A DNA stretch of 64,000 nt. It comes from Methylobacillus sp. MM3. GTDB lineage: Bacteria > Pseudomonadota > Gammaproteobacteria > Burkholderiales > Methylophilaceae. The stretch is taken from positions 1 through 64,000 of the forward strand of contig NZ_LXTQ01000058.1 in the NCBI RefSeq assembly GCF_001645185.1, given 5' to 3'. Under the pieces are notes generated by a model that was not told where the DNA came from, did not search any database, and was given only the letters and a program-made list of their open reading frames with translations. Below, in pieces: positions 28,558 through 37,589 of this stretch. Each line of letters opens with the position of its first letter. Within the stretch, counting starts at the first letter, position 1. A program made the translations under genes and the position numbers.

Positions 28558-30549
28558 TCAGGTCGTGAGCGGCGCCAGCGTCGGGCCGCCGGCAGTAGTA
28601 TTCTCGATTGGCGAGGCGGCAGGGGACGCAACCGAGTTTTGCGCAGCTTTCATCAGCCGCAACAGAATCTGGTCCAGCGTCGCGCTCTGGGCCTGCAACC
28701 CAGCCAAATGCGCATTAACCTCGTCGATGTTCTTTTGCAGCGACGCTTGATTCTCATGGATTGCCATCAGCGATTCGGTGCGCTTGTCCAGTTGTGCCTT
28801 ATGCTCCGAAATTTGCAGCTTGAGCGGCGCCAGCAAACCTTTGAACCAATTGCCGGTATCGTGTTTGGCTTTTTCGAATTCCTTGCGCACTTCCATGACC
28901 AGTGTGTAGAAGAATTTACGCACCAGAAAGTGTTTTTCGGTCATCACGTTCACGGGATCGGCACAAAACTCATCGGCGCGCGTCTGTAACGCCAGCATGC
29001 CTTGATGAAATTCCGTCATGTCGAGCGGCTGCGGGCGCAGTTGTTCGAAACCATGCTGGGTGTGGAACAGCAGGTACAGGGATTCGCCCATGTTCGAGAG
29101 CTCCTGCGCCTGGCGGCTGATTTTTTCCGCCATTTCGCCCGTTTCCTTGATCAGGCTCTTCATGCCCTGGTTGAGGCCGTGCGTTGTCCAGCTGTCGCCG
29201 ATTTTCTTCTGGCTTTTTTCCAGCATCCTGTCGAGTTGCGTCAGGCTGAGCTGCTGCATGATCACTTCGCCTTGCTGCATGATGCGCTGATTGGCGTCGT
29301 TGAAGGTGCGCACGGATTCTTCATACAGTTTGCGGTCGGTAGCGACCTTGGACAGCATGCTTTCCACCACGCTGAGATTCTGCCCGCGCAAGGAATCCAG
29401 TTCGGCCTGTTGGGCGCGCACTCCGGCGAGACGTTGTTGCATGGTCTTGCGCGAGGCTTTGACCATGTTGCCCGTTTCGGTGACGACAGTTTTGCGCAGT
29501 ATGTCGTGCTTGGCGCCTACCACGCTGCGCGCAAGCACGTCTTCCACGCGCTCGATACCGCTTCTTTTCAGCAGTTCGGTATCGTTTTTTACCCGCGCCA
29601 CCAATGCTTTCTGTGCCGAAATGGCGAATACATCGGCCGGAGGCAATGCCAGTTGACGCGCGGTTGAGACCACTTGCGACTGGATCATCGCATTGATTTC
29701 GGCTTCGCTTTTCATGTCATCCCAGAGGATGTCGATTTTGTTCAATACCGCCAGTTTCCGGCTGGTGCGCTCGCGGATGAATTTGGTCCAGATTTCCATA
29801 TCCGACTTGGTGACGCCGGTGTCGGTCGCGAGCAGGAAAATCACCGCATGGGCGTTCGGGATGATGCTGATGGTGAGTTCCGGTTCGGTGCCAAGTGTAT
29901 TGAGGCCGGGAGTATCCAGAATCACCAGGCCGCTTTTCAGCAGCGGATGCGGGTAATTGATGAGGGCGTGACGCCATACCGGCACATCGACCTTGCCCCT
30001 GGTTTTGAGCGAATTTACCATGCCGACGTCCTGGTCGTCCCAGAGTCCGAGCGCCCGTGCCTCGTCCAGTGTGACTTCCTTTTGCGCGACCAGTACCTGC
30101 AGAGCTTCTTTCATCGTCTCAGCTGAGGTGGTATCCAGCCGCAGCTTGCTCCATTCCGCCGGGGTCGATTTCAGATAAACGAGGCCGTCGTCGCGTTTTC
30201 GCGTCTCGATCGGCAGCAGTTTGATGTAGGGCTCTTCGTTATCGTCCCAGAAAATCTCGGTCGGGCACATCGTGGTGCGACCGGGGTCGCTGGGCAGCAA
30301 GCGTGATTTGAAATTCGAGAAGAACAGCGCGTTGATGGTTTCGGTCTTGCCGCGCGCGAATTCGGCGACAAAGGCCAGTACCAGCCGGTCGTTCTTGACG
30401 GCCTGCGCCATGTCGTAAAGCCGCAGATCCTGCAGCCCGTCGGAAGCGCCGGTAAGGTCCAGCCAATCGCGATAATCGTTGATGGCGCCGGCCAGTTGCT
30501 CGCGCCATAGCTGATAATCGCTGATTTGTTGTTCGAGCGTGTTGCTCAT
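28558..30549 (-). CDS. bacterial dynamin-like GTPase
   Basis: A 663-residue protein. The GTPase domain in the first about 320 residues has FVAEFARGKTETINALFF (P-loop region, 62-69), LVILDTPGLNT (G3 DxxG) and LAVLNKIDIL (G4 NKxD). The first Gly of the GxxxxGK(S/T) loop is Ala62. The remainder is largely helical with coiled-coil stretches (AGVRAQQAELDSLRGQ and HKAQLDKRTESLMAIHENQASLQKNIDEVNAHLAGLQAQ), as in dynamin stalk domains. No transmembrane segment is evident, so membrane contact would be peripheral. The start overlaps the yggU stop by 4 bp. Its role, perhaps in membrane remodelling or stress repair, is not established. Confidence 0.85.
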   Translation of the reverse strand: MSNTLEQQISDYQLWREQLAGAINDYRDWLDLTGASDGLQDLRLYDMAQAVKNDRLVLAFVAEFARGKTETINALFFSNFKSRLLPSDPGRTTMCPTEIFWDDNEEPYIKLLPIETRKRDDGLVYLKSTPAEWSKLRLDTTSAETMKEALQVLVAQKEVTLDEARALGLWDDQDVGMVNSLKTRGKVDVPVWRHALINYPHPLLKSGLVILDTPGLNTLGTEPELTISIIPNAHAVIFLLATDTGVTKSDMEIWTKFIRERTSRKLAVLNKIDILWDDMKSEAEINAMIQSQVVSTARQLALPPADVFAISAQKALVARVKNDTELLKRSGIERVEDVLARSVVGAKHDILRKTVVTETGNMVKASRKTMQQRLAGVRAQQAELDSLRGQNLSVVESMLSKVATDRKLYEESVRTFNDANQRIMQQGEVIMQQLSLTQLDRMLEKSQKKIGDSWTTHGLNQGMKSLIKETGEMAEKISRQAQELSNMGESLYLLFHTQHGFEQLRPQPLDMTEFHQGMLALQTRADEFCADPVNVMTEKHFLVRKFFYTLVMEVRKEFEKAKHDTGNWFKGLLAPLKLQISEHKAQLDKRTESLMAIHENQASLQKNIDEVNAHLAGLQAQSATLDQILLRLMKAAQNSVASPAASPIENTTAGGPTLAPLTT

Positions 30550-30845
30550 TGCGGTGTCCAGAGTGTGTCGGGCAATATCTGGGGATCGGCGATTTCGACG
30601 ACTTTGTGCCGTGCGTGCTCGCCATGTTTCAACTGCACCTGATTTTTGCTGACTTTAAATGATTTTCTTAGAAAGTCCAATAACTTATCGTTGGCCTTGT
30701 GGTCGGCCGGAGGGGCGGCTACCTTGATTTTCAAGGCGCCGTCATGCAGGCCGGCCACTTCCGTACGGTTGGCATTCGGCTGGATGTAGAGGTCGAGCGT
30801 CAGCAGGCGTTCGTCCTCCTTGAAGCGGTACCAGGTGACGGACAT
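30546..30845 (-). CDS. yggU: YggU/DUF167 family protein
   Basis: A 99-residue protein with the DUF167 core LDLYIQPNANRTEVAGLHDGALKIKVAAPPADHKANDKLLDFLRKSFKVSKNQVQLKHGEHARHKVVEI. The AAPPAxxKAN and KxVxI motifs are family hallmarks. The fold is a small alpha/beta unit whose function is unknown. It overlaps both neighbours (yggT upstream by one base, the dynamin downstream by 4 bp), so the three genes are translated in concert. Confidence 0.92.
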   Translation of the reverse strand: MSVTWYRFKEDERLLTLDLYIQPNANRTEVAGLHDGALKIKVAAPPADHKANDKLLDFLRKSFKVSKNQVQLKHGEHARHKVVEIADPQILPDTLWTPQ

Positions 30846-31420
30846 CAGAACAATTGCATCAATTGCTGCTCTAGCGGTGCTACCAGCAGCATCAGCAGCA
30901 GTTCGACCAGGATAAACACGATCAATGGCGTCAGATCGACCCCGGCAGTGTAAGGCATGCGACGGCGCAACGGACCCAGAAAAGGGCGTGTCAGGCTATC
31001 CAGTACCGGCGCAATCGGCGTATGCGGATTGAGCCAACTCAGCACCGCTTGCAGGATCACGGCATAGAGAATGATATACAGCGTCAGTTTCAGGATGCCC
31101 AGCACAGCCAACCCCAGCAGCGCGAGATATACCTGTGGATCCGCGACCAGCAAAGGGAAATCGTGCAGCCACAGCACGGACAGTTGAAAAGCAAGTTGCG
31201 TCAGCAGTGCCAGCAGCAGCGAGGCGGTATCTAGCCAGCCAATGGAGGGAACAATGCGGCGCACAGGGCGCACGGCGAAATTGGTCAGCGAAACGATGGC
31301 CTGCGACAGCGGGTTGTGAAAAGGCGCACCGGTAAGCTGCAAATAGCAACGCAGCAGAAATGCCAGGGTGAGCAGGCCGAGCAGCGTTCCCAGCAGGAAT
31401 TCCATGGCTTGCATGAACAT
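30845..31420 (-). CDS. yggT: YggT family integral membrane protein
   Basis: A 191-residue protein with two copies of the YggT unit, each with two hydrophobic helices: FLLRCYLQLTGAPFHNPLSQAIVSLTNFAVRPVRRIVPS and VILQAVLSWLNPHTPIAPVLDSLTRPFLGPLRRRMPYTAGVDLTPLIVFILVEL. The NP..P...TxPxLxPxRR signature is repeated. YggT/YlmG proteins sit in the inner membrane and are linked by context to cell division and osmotic tolerance. The gene lies 9 bp after proC. Confidence 0.92.
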   Translation of the reverse strand: MFMQAMEFLLGTLLGLLTLAFLLRCYLQLTGAPFHNPLSQAIVSLTNFAVRPVRRIVPSIGWLDTASLLLALLTQLAFQLSVLWLHDFPLLVADPQVYLALLGLAVLGILKLTLYIILYAVILQAVLSWLNPHTPIAPVLDSLTRPFLGPLRRRMPYTAGVDLTPLIVFILVELLLMLLVAPLEQQLMQLF

Positions 31421-31429
31421 ATCGAGTCC

Positions 31430-32239
31430 TTAATCCTTTCCCAGCAGATCGCCCATTTCGCGGGAGCGTTCGGCGGCGGCATGCAGTGCCTGGACAATAG
31501 CATTTTTTATACCTGCGGTTTCCATGCTGAGGAGCGCGCGCTCGGTTGTTCCGCCCTTGGAGGTGACTTGTGTCCGCAGTACGTCGGGGCTTTCGGTACT
31601 TTGCAACGCCAGCTGGCTGGCGCCGAGAAAGGTTTGCAGGCTGAGGTCGCGCGCCTGTTGCGGCGACAGGCCCAACTCCAGCGCCGCTTGCTGCATGGCT
31701 TCGATGAAGTAGAACACATAGGCGGGACCGCTGCCCGAAACGGCCGTGACGGCATCCATTTGCGCTTCTTCATCCAGCCATACCGTGCTGCCGACTGCAG
31801 CAAGAATGTTTTCCGCTTGTCTGCGTTGTTCTTCGCTGGCACCGGATGCCGCAAACATTGCGGAAACGCCGCACCGTATTTGTGCCGGGGTGTTGGGCAT
31901 GACGCGTATCACCGCGTCATAACCGCCCAACCAACGGATCAAGTCGCCGCTACGGATGCCGGCGGCGATGGAAACGACCAATTGGTGGCGCAGCAGGCTG
32001 CCGAGGAAGATGGCGATGTCGCGCAACTGCTGTGGCTTGACCGCCAGCACCACGATGTCGGCGATTGCCACGCTGGGCAACTGGTCGCTGACCGCGACGC
32101 CAAAGTCGGCTTGGAGTTGCTGCCGCCTAGCCGGGTCGAGTTCGATGACACCGATGTCGGCGGCTTTCCAGCCCTGTGCGATCAGTCCGCCGATAAGCGC
32201 GCGGGCCATGTTGCCGCCGCCGATAAATGAAATTTTCAT
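31430..32239 (-). CDS. proC: pyrroline-5-carboxylate reductase
   Basis: A 269-residue enzyme that reduces pyrroline-5-carboxylate to proline with NAD(P)H. MKISFIGGGNMARALIGGLIAQGW is the dinucleotide-binding segment; VVLAVKPQQLRDI, ISIAAGIRSGDLIRWLG-like VSIAAGI, VIRVMPNTPAQIRCGVSAMFA, AVSGSGPAYVFYFIEAMQQAALELGL and TSKGGTTERALLSMETAG are the ProC motifs. It follows yggS by 55 bp and precedes yggT, the common yggS-proC-yggT order. Confidence 0.96.
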   Translation of the reverse strand: MKISFIGGGNMARALIGGLIAQGWKAADIGVIELDPARRQQLQADFGVAVSDQLPSVAIADIVVLAVKPQQLRDIAIFLGSLLRHQLVVSIAAGIRSGDLIRWLGGYDAVIRVMPNTPAQIRCGVSAMFAASGASEEQRRQAENILAAVGSTVWLDEEAQMDAVTAVSGSGPAYVFYFIEAMQQAALELGLSPQQARDLSLQTFLGASQLALQSTESPDVLRTQVTSKGGTTERALLSMETAGIKNAIVQALHAAAERSREMGDLLGKD

Positions 32240-32294
32240 GTATGCCTTACGTTAATGATCGATTGAACCGCCAAAACGCCAATCCCGAGCAGGT

Positions 32295-33005
32295 TTATTT
32301 TGGGTTCCCTGGCGGTTGAATTCTAATACGCGGGCCAAAAATGGCCGTGCCGATGCGCACGATGGTGGCACCCTCCGCGATGGCCGCGGGAAAATCCTCC
32401 GACATTCCCATCGATAGGGTATCCAGCGCCAATCCGCGTTGCTTCAGCGATTCCAGGAGTTCCCGCAGCATTCTAAACTGCTGGCGTTGCAAAGCAATGT
32501 CGTTCGTCGGCGCGGGGATGGCCATGAGCCCGCGCAATTTCAATCCCGGGAGTTGCGCAATGGCATCGGCGAGCGCTTGCACTTCATTCGGTTCGACTCC
32601 ACCCTTGCTTTCCTCTCCGCTAACATTCACCTCGATGCAAATATTGAGGGGCGGCAAGCCGGCGGGGCGTGCATCGCTTAATCGCTGTGCAATTTTCAGC
32701 CGGTCCACGCCGTGTACCCACGCAAAATTTTCGGCAATCGGACGCGTCTTGTTGCTCTGGATCGGGCCGATGAAATGCCATTTCAGCGGCAGATCGGCGA
32801 GCGCAGCCATTTTTTCCAGCGATTCCTGCAGATAGTTTTCGCCGAAAGCATATTGTCCGGCAGCATGGGCTTCACGGATTGCATCCGCCGGCTGCGTTTT
32901 GCTGACGGCAATCAGCGTGACCGATTCCGGAGCCCGTCCGGCCTCGGTTTCGGCCTGCCGGAGGCGCGACTTTACAGCTTGCAAGCGTTCCGAGATTGAG
33001 GTCAT
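32295..33005 (-). CDS. yggS: PLP homeostasis protein YggS
   Basis: A 236-residue alanine-racemase-fold barrel. VTLIAVSKTQPADAIREAHAAGQYAFGENYLQE carries the PLP Lys in AVSKTQ; WHFIGPIQSNKTRPIAENFAWVHGVDRLKIAQRL, ICIEVNVSGEESKGGVEP and LSMGMSEDFPAAIAEGATIVRIGTAIFG bind the phosphate and are fully conserved. The YggS/PROSC family buffers pyridoxal phosphate without enzyme activity. It starts 45 bp from the divergent pilT. Confidence 0.95.
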   Translation of the reverse strand: MTSISERLQAVKSRLRQAETEAGRAPESVTLIAVSKTQPADAIREAHAAGQYAFGENYLQESLEKMAALADLPLKWHFIGPIQSNKTRPIAENFAWVHGVDRLKIAQRLSDARPAGLPPLNICIEVNVSGEESKGGVEPNEVQALADAIAQLPGLKLRGLMAIPAPTNDIALQRQQFRMLRELLESLKQRGLALDTLSMGMSEDFPAAIAEGATIVRIGTAIFGPRIRIQPPGNPK

Positions 33006-33049
33006 AATCCGTCCATTCGATTACTAAAAATTATATCAGGGGAATCTCG

Positions 33050-34090
33050 ATGGACGTTTCCGATCTGCTGGCATTTTCGGTCAAGAACAAGGCTTCCGAC
33101 CTGCACCTCTCCGCCGGTTTGCCGCCGATGATCCGCGTCCATGGCGACGTGCGCAAGATCAACATGCCATCCATGGATCACAGCCAGGTGCACGACATGG
33201 TGTACGACATCATGAACGACGGCCAGCGCAAGTTCTACGAAGAAAACCTGGAGTGCGACTTTTCCTTCGAAATTCCCAACCTCGCGCGTTTCCGCGTCAA
33301 CGCGTTCAACCAGAACCGCGGCGCTGCTGCCGTCTTCCGGACGATTCCATCCAAGGTGCTGACGCTGGAGCAGCTTGCCGCCCCGCCAATCTTCAAGGAC
33401 ATTGCACAGTATCCCCGCGGGATCGTGCTTGTCACCGGCCCGACCGGTTCTGGCAAATCGACGACGCTGGCGGCGATGGTCGATTTCATCAATGAAAACG
33501 AATACGCCCACATTCTGACGGTGGAAGACCCGATCGAATTCGTGCACCAGTCCAAGCGCTGCCTGATCAATCAGCGCGAAGTCGGGCCGCATACGCTGTC
33601 GTTCGCCAATGCGTTGCGTTCGGCCTTGCGCGAAGACCCGGACGTGATCCTGGTGGGCGAAATGCGTGACCTGGAAACCATCCGTCTGGCGCTGACCGCC
33701 GCCGAAACGGGGCACCTGGTGTTCGGCACGCTGCACACCAGTTCCGCCGCGAAGACCGTCGACCGTATTGTCGACGTGTTCCCCGCTGCCGAGAAGGATA
33801 TGGTGCGTTCCATGCTCTCCGAATCGCTGCGCGCCGTTATTTCGCAGACGCTGCTCAAGACCAAGGACGGCAACGGCCGCATCGCGGCGCACGAGATCAT
33901 GATCGGTACGCCGGCGATTCGTAACCTGATTCGCGAAAACAAGGTTGCCCAGATGTATTCGTCCATCCAGACCGGACAGGCGCTCGGTATGCAGACGCTG
34001 GACCAGAACCTGATGGAACTGGTACGTCGCAATCTGGTGGCAGGGGATGAGGCCAGAGCCAAGGCGACCAACAAAGATATGTTTGTATAA
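33050..34090 (+). CDS. pilT: type IV pilus retraction ATPase PilT
   Basis: A 346-residue hexameric ATPase that pulls pili back. MDVSDLLAFSVKNKASDLHLSAGLPPMIRVHGDVRKIN is the N-terminal PAS-like domain; VTGPTGSGKSTTLAAMVDFINE is Walker A, EDPIEFVH the Asp box, VILVGEMRDLETIRLALTAAETGHLVFGTLHTSSAAKTVDRIVDVFP the Walker B, His box and arginine region, and AIRNLIRENKVAQMYS the AIRNLIRE motif needed for retraction. It acts at the inner-membrane base with PilU and drives twitching and DNA uptake. Confidence 0.97.
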   Translation: MDVSDLLAFSVKNKASDLHLSAGLPPMIRVHGDVRKINMPSMDHSQVHDMVYDIMNDGQRKFYEENLECDFSFEIPNLARFRVNAFNQNRGAAAVFRTIPSKVLTLEQLAAPPIFKDIAQYPRGIVLVTGPTGSGKSTTLAAMVDFINENEYAHILTVEDPIEFVHQSKRCLINQREVGPHTLSFANALRSALREDPDVILVGEMRDLETIRLALTAAETGHLVFGTLHTSSAAKTVDRIVDVFPAAEKDMVRSMLSESLRAVISQTLLKTKDGNGRIAAHEIMIGTPAIRNLIRENKVAQMYSSIQTGQALGMQTLDQNLMELVRRNLVAGDEARAKATNKDMFV

Positions 34091-34147
34091 GCCGAAACCT
34101 CTAACAACGGAAAGCCCGCGAGGTTTTTGGAACAGGAGAAATAAATC

Positions 34148-35284
34148 ATGGATCAAGGTCAGGCAGAAAAATTCGTATTTGATTTGTTGCGCATGATGCT
34201 GGCGAAGAATGCTTCCGACCTGTTCATCACGAACGGTTTCCCGCCCGCGCTCAAGGTTGACGGCAAGGTGACTCCGGTCACGAACCAGACGCTGACCAAT
34301 CAGCAATGCAAGGAAATCGCGCGTTCCATCATGAACGACAAACAGGCGGCGGAATTCGATGCGACCAAGGAGTGCAATTTCGCGATTGGTTTGCCCAACG
34401 TGGCGCGCTTCCGCGTGAATGCATTCATCCAGCGCGGCTCGGTCGGGCTGGTGTTCCGGACGATTACCACCAAGATTCCCAAGTTCGAGGAACTCGGGTT
34501 GCCGGATGTGCTGAAGGAGATCGCGATGACCAAGCGCGGTCTCGTGATTTTCGTCGGCGCCACCGGCTCCGGCAAATCGACCTCGCTGGCCGCAATGGTG
34601 GGCTATCGCAATGAAAACAGCTACGGCCACATCATTACCATCGAAGACCCGATCGAATTCGTGCACGATCACAGGAACTGCATCGTCACCCAGCGCGAAG
34701 TCGGCGTGGACACCGAAAACTGGTTTGCCGCGCTGAAGAACACGCTGCGCCAGGCTCCGGACGTGATCCTGATCGGCGAAATCCGCGATCGCGAAACCAT
34801 GGACTATGCCATCGCCTTTGCCGAAACCGGCCACTTGTGTCTTGCGACCTTGCACGCCAACAGCACCAACCAGGCGCTGGACCGCATCATCAATTTCTTC
34901 CCGGAAGAGCGCCGTCAGCAATTGCTGATGGATCTTTCGCTGAATGCCAAGGCCTTTATTTCGCAACGCCTGATTCCCAAAAAGGAAAGCAAGGGGCGCG
35001 TGCCGGCGGTGGAGGTGATGATCAATTCGCCGCTGATCTCCGACCTGATCTTCAAGGGCGAGGTGCACGAAATCAAGGAAATCATGGCGAAGTCGCGCGA
35101 ACTGGGCATGCAGACATTCGACCAGGCACTGTTTGATTTGCACGAGGCGGACATGATCACTTACGAAGATGCGTTGCGAAACGCCGATTCGGTGAACGAT
35201 ATCCGCCTCAAGATCAAGCTGGAGGGCAGGGAGTCGAAAGACAAGGATCTTTCCGCAGGCCTGGATCACCTCGGCATCGTGTAA
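34148..35284 (+). CDS. pilU: PilT-dependent accessory retraction ATPase PilU
   Basis: A 378-residue PilT paralog. LLRMMLAKNASDLFITNGFPPALKVDGKVTPV, FVGATGSGKSTSLAAMVGYRNENSYGHIITIEDPIEF, VILIGEIRDRETMDYAIAFAETGHLCLATLHANSTNQALDRIINFFP and the C-terminal extension after SDLIFKGEVHEIKEIMAKSRELGMQTFDQALFDLHEADMITYEDALRNADSVNDIRLKIKLEG distinguish PilU. It supports retraction under load together with PilT. It lies 57 bp after pilT in the conserved pilTU operon. Confidence 0.96.
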   Translation: MDQGQAEKFVFDLLRMMLAKNASDLFITNGFPPALKVDGKVTPVTNQTLTNQQCKEIARSIMNDKQAAEFDATKECNFAIGLPNVARFRVNAFIQRGSVGLVFRTITTKIPKFEELGLPDVLKEIAMTKRGLVIFVGATGSGKSTSLAAMVGYRNENSYGHIITIEDPIEFVHDHRNCIVTQREVGVDTENWFAALKNTLRQAPDVILIGEIRDRETMDYAIAFAETGHLCLATLHANSTNQALDRIINFFPEERRQQLLMDLSLNAKAFISQRLIPKKESKGRVPAVEVMINSPLISDLIFKGEVHEIKEIMAKSRELGMQTFDQALFDLHEADMITYEDALRNADSVNDIRLKIKLEGRESKDKDLSAGLDHLGIV

Positions 35285-35377
35285 CCGAACTACGCCAGCC
35301 GGGATCCTGTCGTACCGGATGGAGGTGCGAGTGCCAAGTCTGCGCCCCCATCCTGCTTACCATCAGGAGTTCCGCTC

Positions 35378-36292
35378 ATGTCCGGCAATATCCGCATTGG
35401 CATTTCAGGCTGGCGCTACCCTCCGTGGCGCAAGGTCTTCTATCCGCCCGGTTTGACGCAAAAACGCGAATTGGAATTCGCTTCCCGCGCGCTGCCTACC
35501 ATCGAAATCAACGGTTCGTTTTATGGCCTGCAACGGCCAGAGAGCTATATGCACTGGTACGACGAAACGCCCGAGGATTTCGTGTTCAGCGTCAAGGCGA
35601 ACCGGTATGTAACGCACATCCTGCGGCTCAATAAGGTCGAAACGGCCGTCGCCAATTTCTTCGCATCCGGGCTATTTCACCTGAAGGAAAAGCTGGGGCC
35701 CATCCTCTGGCAATTTCCGCCGAGTTTCAGGTTCAATCCGGAAAATTTCGAAAATTTTCTCAGGCTTCTGCCGCACGATACCGAGGCTGCGGCAGCTTTT
35801 TCACGGCGAAACCATGCAGGTGCTGCGGAGCGCACCTATCTTGAAACCGACAGAAAACGACCTTTGCGGCATGCCGTTGAAATCCGTAACGAAAGCTTTG
35901 TCGACAAGACGTTTGTCGACTTGCTGCGGCATTACAAGATCGCGCTTGTAATTGCCGATACGGCAGGAAAATGGCCGTATCGCGAGGATGTGACCGCCGA
36001 TTTCGTGTATTTGAGACTGCATGGCGCGGAGGAGTTATATGCGAGCGGATATACGGATAAGGCTTTGAAAAACTGGGCAGCCAGGATCACTGCATGGAGC
36101 AGGGGGCAGCAGCCGAAGGATGCGCATCTGATCATTGAGCGCAATCCGCCAAAAAGGAAATCGCGTGATATTTACTGTTACTTTGATAACGATATCAAAG
36201 TGAAGGCGCCCTTCGATGCGCGCAAGCTGCTCGGGCTATTGGGTCTCGAGCAAGGGCTGGCGCCGCTGGATCATCCAGGAAGTCTGGTCTAG
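35378..36292 (+). CDS. DUF72 family protein (YecE-like)
   Basis: A 304-residue protein with the DUF72 barrel: IRIGISGWRYPPWRKVFYPPGLTQKRELEFASRALPTIEINGSFYGLQRPESYMHWYDETPEDFVFSVKANRYVTHILRL, LGPILWQFPPSFRFNPENFENFLRLLP, HAVEIRNESF and DFVYLRLHGAEELYASGYTD. The fold is TIM-barrel-like and the activity is unknown. The gene is convergent with pyrC' and separated from it by 22 bp containing a CAGGCGCCTG palindrome. It may be read from its own promoter after pilU. Confidence 0.9.
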   Translation: MSGNIRIGISGWRYPPWRKVFYPPGLTQKRELEFASRALPTIEINGSFYGLQRPESYMHWYDETPEDFVFSVKANRYVTHILRLNKVETAVANFFASGLFHLKEKLGPILWQFPPSFRFNPENFENFLRLLPHDTEAAAAFSRRNHAGAAERTYLETDRKRPLRHAVEIRNESFVDKTFVDLLRHYKIALVIADTAGKWPYREDVTADFVYLRLHGAEELYASGYTDKALKNWAARITAWSRGQQPKDAHLIIERNPPKRKSRDIYCYFDNDIKVKAPFDARKLLGLLGLEQGLAPLDHPGSLV

Positions 36293-36314
36293 CAGGCGCC
36301 TGTTTCCCGGAGTG

Positions 36315-37589
36315 TCAGGCCTGATGCACCAAATGCCCGGCGACGATGGTTGCGCGCACCTTGCCGGCCAGTTCCAGTCCCAGGAACGGCGTATTTTTGC
36401 CTTGGCTCAGTAGCGACTGGCGATCCACTTTCCAATATTCCTCCGCATCGAACACGCAAACGTCTGCGCATGCGCCCTCGCCGAGGTGTCCGGCATCGAT
36501 GCCGAGCAGTGCGGCGGGTTCGCTGGTGATGCGCGCCAGCGCGGCGACCAGCGGCGTGCCGCTTTCCTGTGCCCACTTAAGCGTCAGCGGCAGCAGCAAT
36601 TCCAGCCCGGTTGCTCCCGGTTCGCTTTCGGCGAAAGGCGCCAGCTTGGCATCGTCATCCACCGGTGTGTGGTCGGAACAAATGGCATTGATCGTGCCGT
36701 CGGCCAAGCCTTGGCGCAAGGCGTCTCGGTCGCGCTGCGAGCGTAGCGGCGGTTTAAGGTGGCATTGCGGATCGAAGAAGCCGATATCGTGTTCGGTGAG
36801 GTGCAGGTGATTGGCTGCGATGTCGCAACTCACCGGCAAGCCTTGCTGTCTTGCCTTGCGCAGCATTTCCAGGCCGTCGCGCGAGGAAATCCGGCACAAA
36901 TGAACGCGCGCGCCGGTTTCCTGTGCCAGTGCCAGGATCGTTGCCAGCGCAATGGTTTCGGCACTGGCTGGAATGCCGGTCAGGCCCAGCCGGGCGGCGA
37001 CTTCGCCATCATGCGCCACGCCGTTGCGTGCAAGGTAAGAGTCTTCGGGGTGCAACCAGACGGTAAAACCGAAGGTGCTCGCGTACTGCATTGCCCGGCG
37101 CATTACCTGCGTATCGATCAGCGGTGCCGTGACATGCGAAAATCCGACGCATCCGGCTTCGGTCAGCTCGCACATTTCGGTCAGGTTCTTGCCTTCCAGT
37201 TGGCGCGTCAATGCACCCAGCGGATAGACGTGCGCCAGATTGAGCAGCTTGGCGCGATGCTTGAGCATTTCCACCAATCCCGGCTCGTCCAGCACCGGGT
37301 CGGTATCCGGCGGGCAGGCCAGGCTGGTGATGCCGCCAGCCGCGGCCGCGCGCAGTTCGCTTTCGAGCGTGGCCTTGTATTCGAAGCCCGGTTCGCGCAA
37401 GCGTGCGGAAAGGTCGACCAGGCCGGGGCAGACGATCTGCCCGCTGGCATCCAGCGTCTGGTTGGCATGGAAATCGGCAGGCGGATTGCCGATGGCGACT
37501 ACCCTGCCCGCAGCGATGAACAGATCCTGTATCGCATCGATATTGTTTTTGGGGTCGATCAGGCGACCGTTCTTGATATGGATTTTCAT
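36315..37589 (-). CDS. pyrC: dihydroorotase-like protein PyrC', probably non-catalytic
   Basis: A 424-residue amidohydrolase-fold protein. Active dihydroorotases bind zinc through a D-x-H-x-H-x-R-x-P-G motif; here the segment is D59-L-S61-A-R63-L-R-E-P-G, so both histidines are gone. The later HxxHxS-like site reads VHLCRISS with Arg instead of His, while ICSDHTP keeps Asp. Such inactive PyrC' proteins are known in Pseudomonas, where they form a dodecamer with PyrB and are needed for carbamoyltransferase structure. The gene overlaps pyrB (ATGA). A longer frame from 37922 crosses pyrB and is rejected. An active pyrC should lie elsewhere in the genome. Confidence 0.9.
   Translation of the reverse strand: MKIHIKNGRLIDPKNNIDAIQDLFIAAGRVVAIGNPPADFHANQTLDASGQIVCPGLVDLSARLREPGFEYKATLESELRAAAAGGITSLACPPDTDPVLDEPGLVEMLKHRAKLLNLAHVYPLGALTRQLEGKNLTEMCELTEAGCVGFSHVTAPLIDTQVMRRAMQYASTFGFTVWLHPEDSYLARNGVAHDGEVAARLGLTGIPASAETIALATILALAQETGARVHLCRISSRDGLEMLRKARQQGLPVSCDIAANHLHLTEHDIGFFDPQCHLKPPLRSQRDRDALRQGLADGTINAICSDHTPVDDDAKLAPFAESEPGATGLELLLPLTLKWAQESGTPLVAALARITSEPAALLGIDAGHLGEGACADVCVFDAEEYWKVDRQSLLSQGKNTPFLGLELAGKVRATIVAGHLVHQA

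Noticed and set aside
33002-35269. 755-codon open frame on the minus strand
   Set aside because: It is antisense to pilT and pilU over their whole length; those two match their families residue by residue, so this is a codon-bias shadow.
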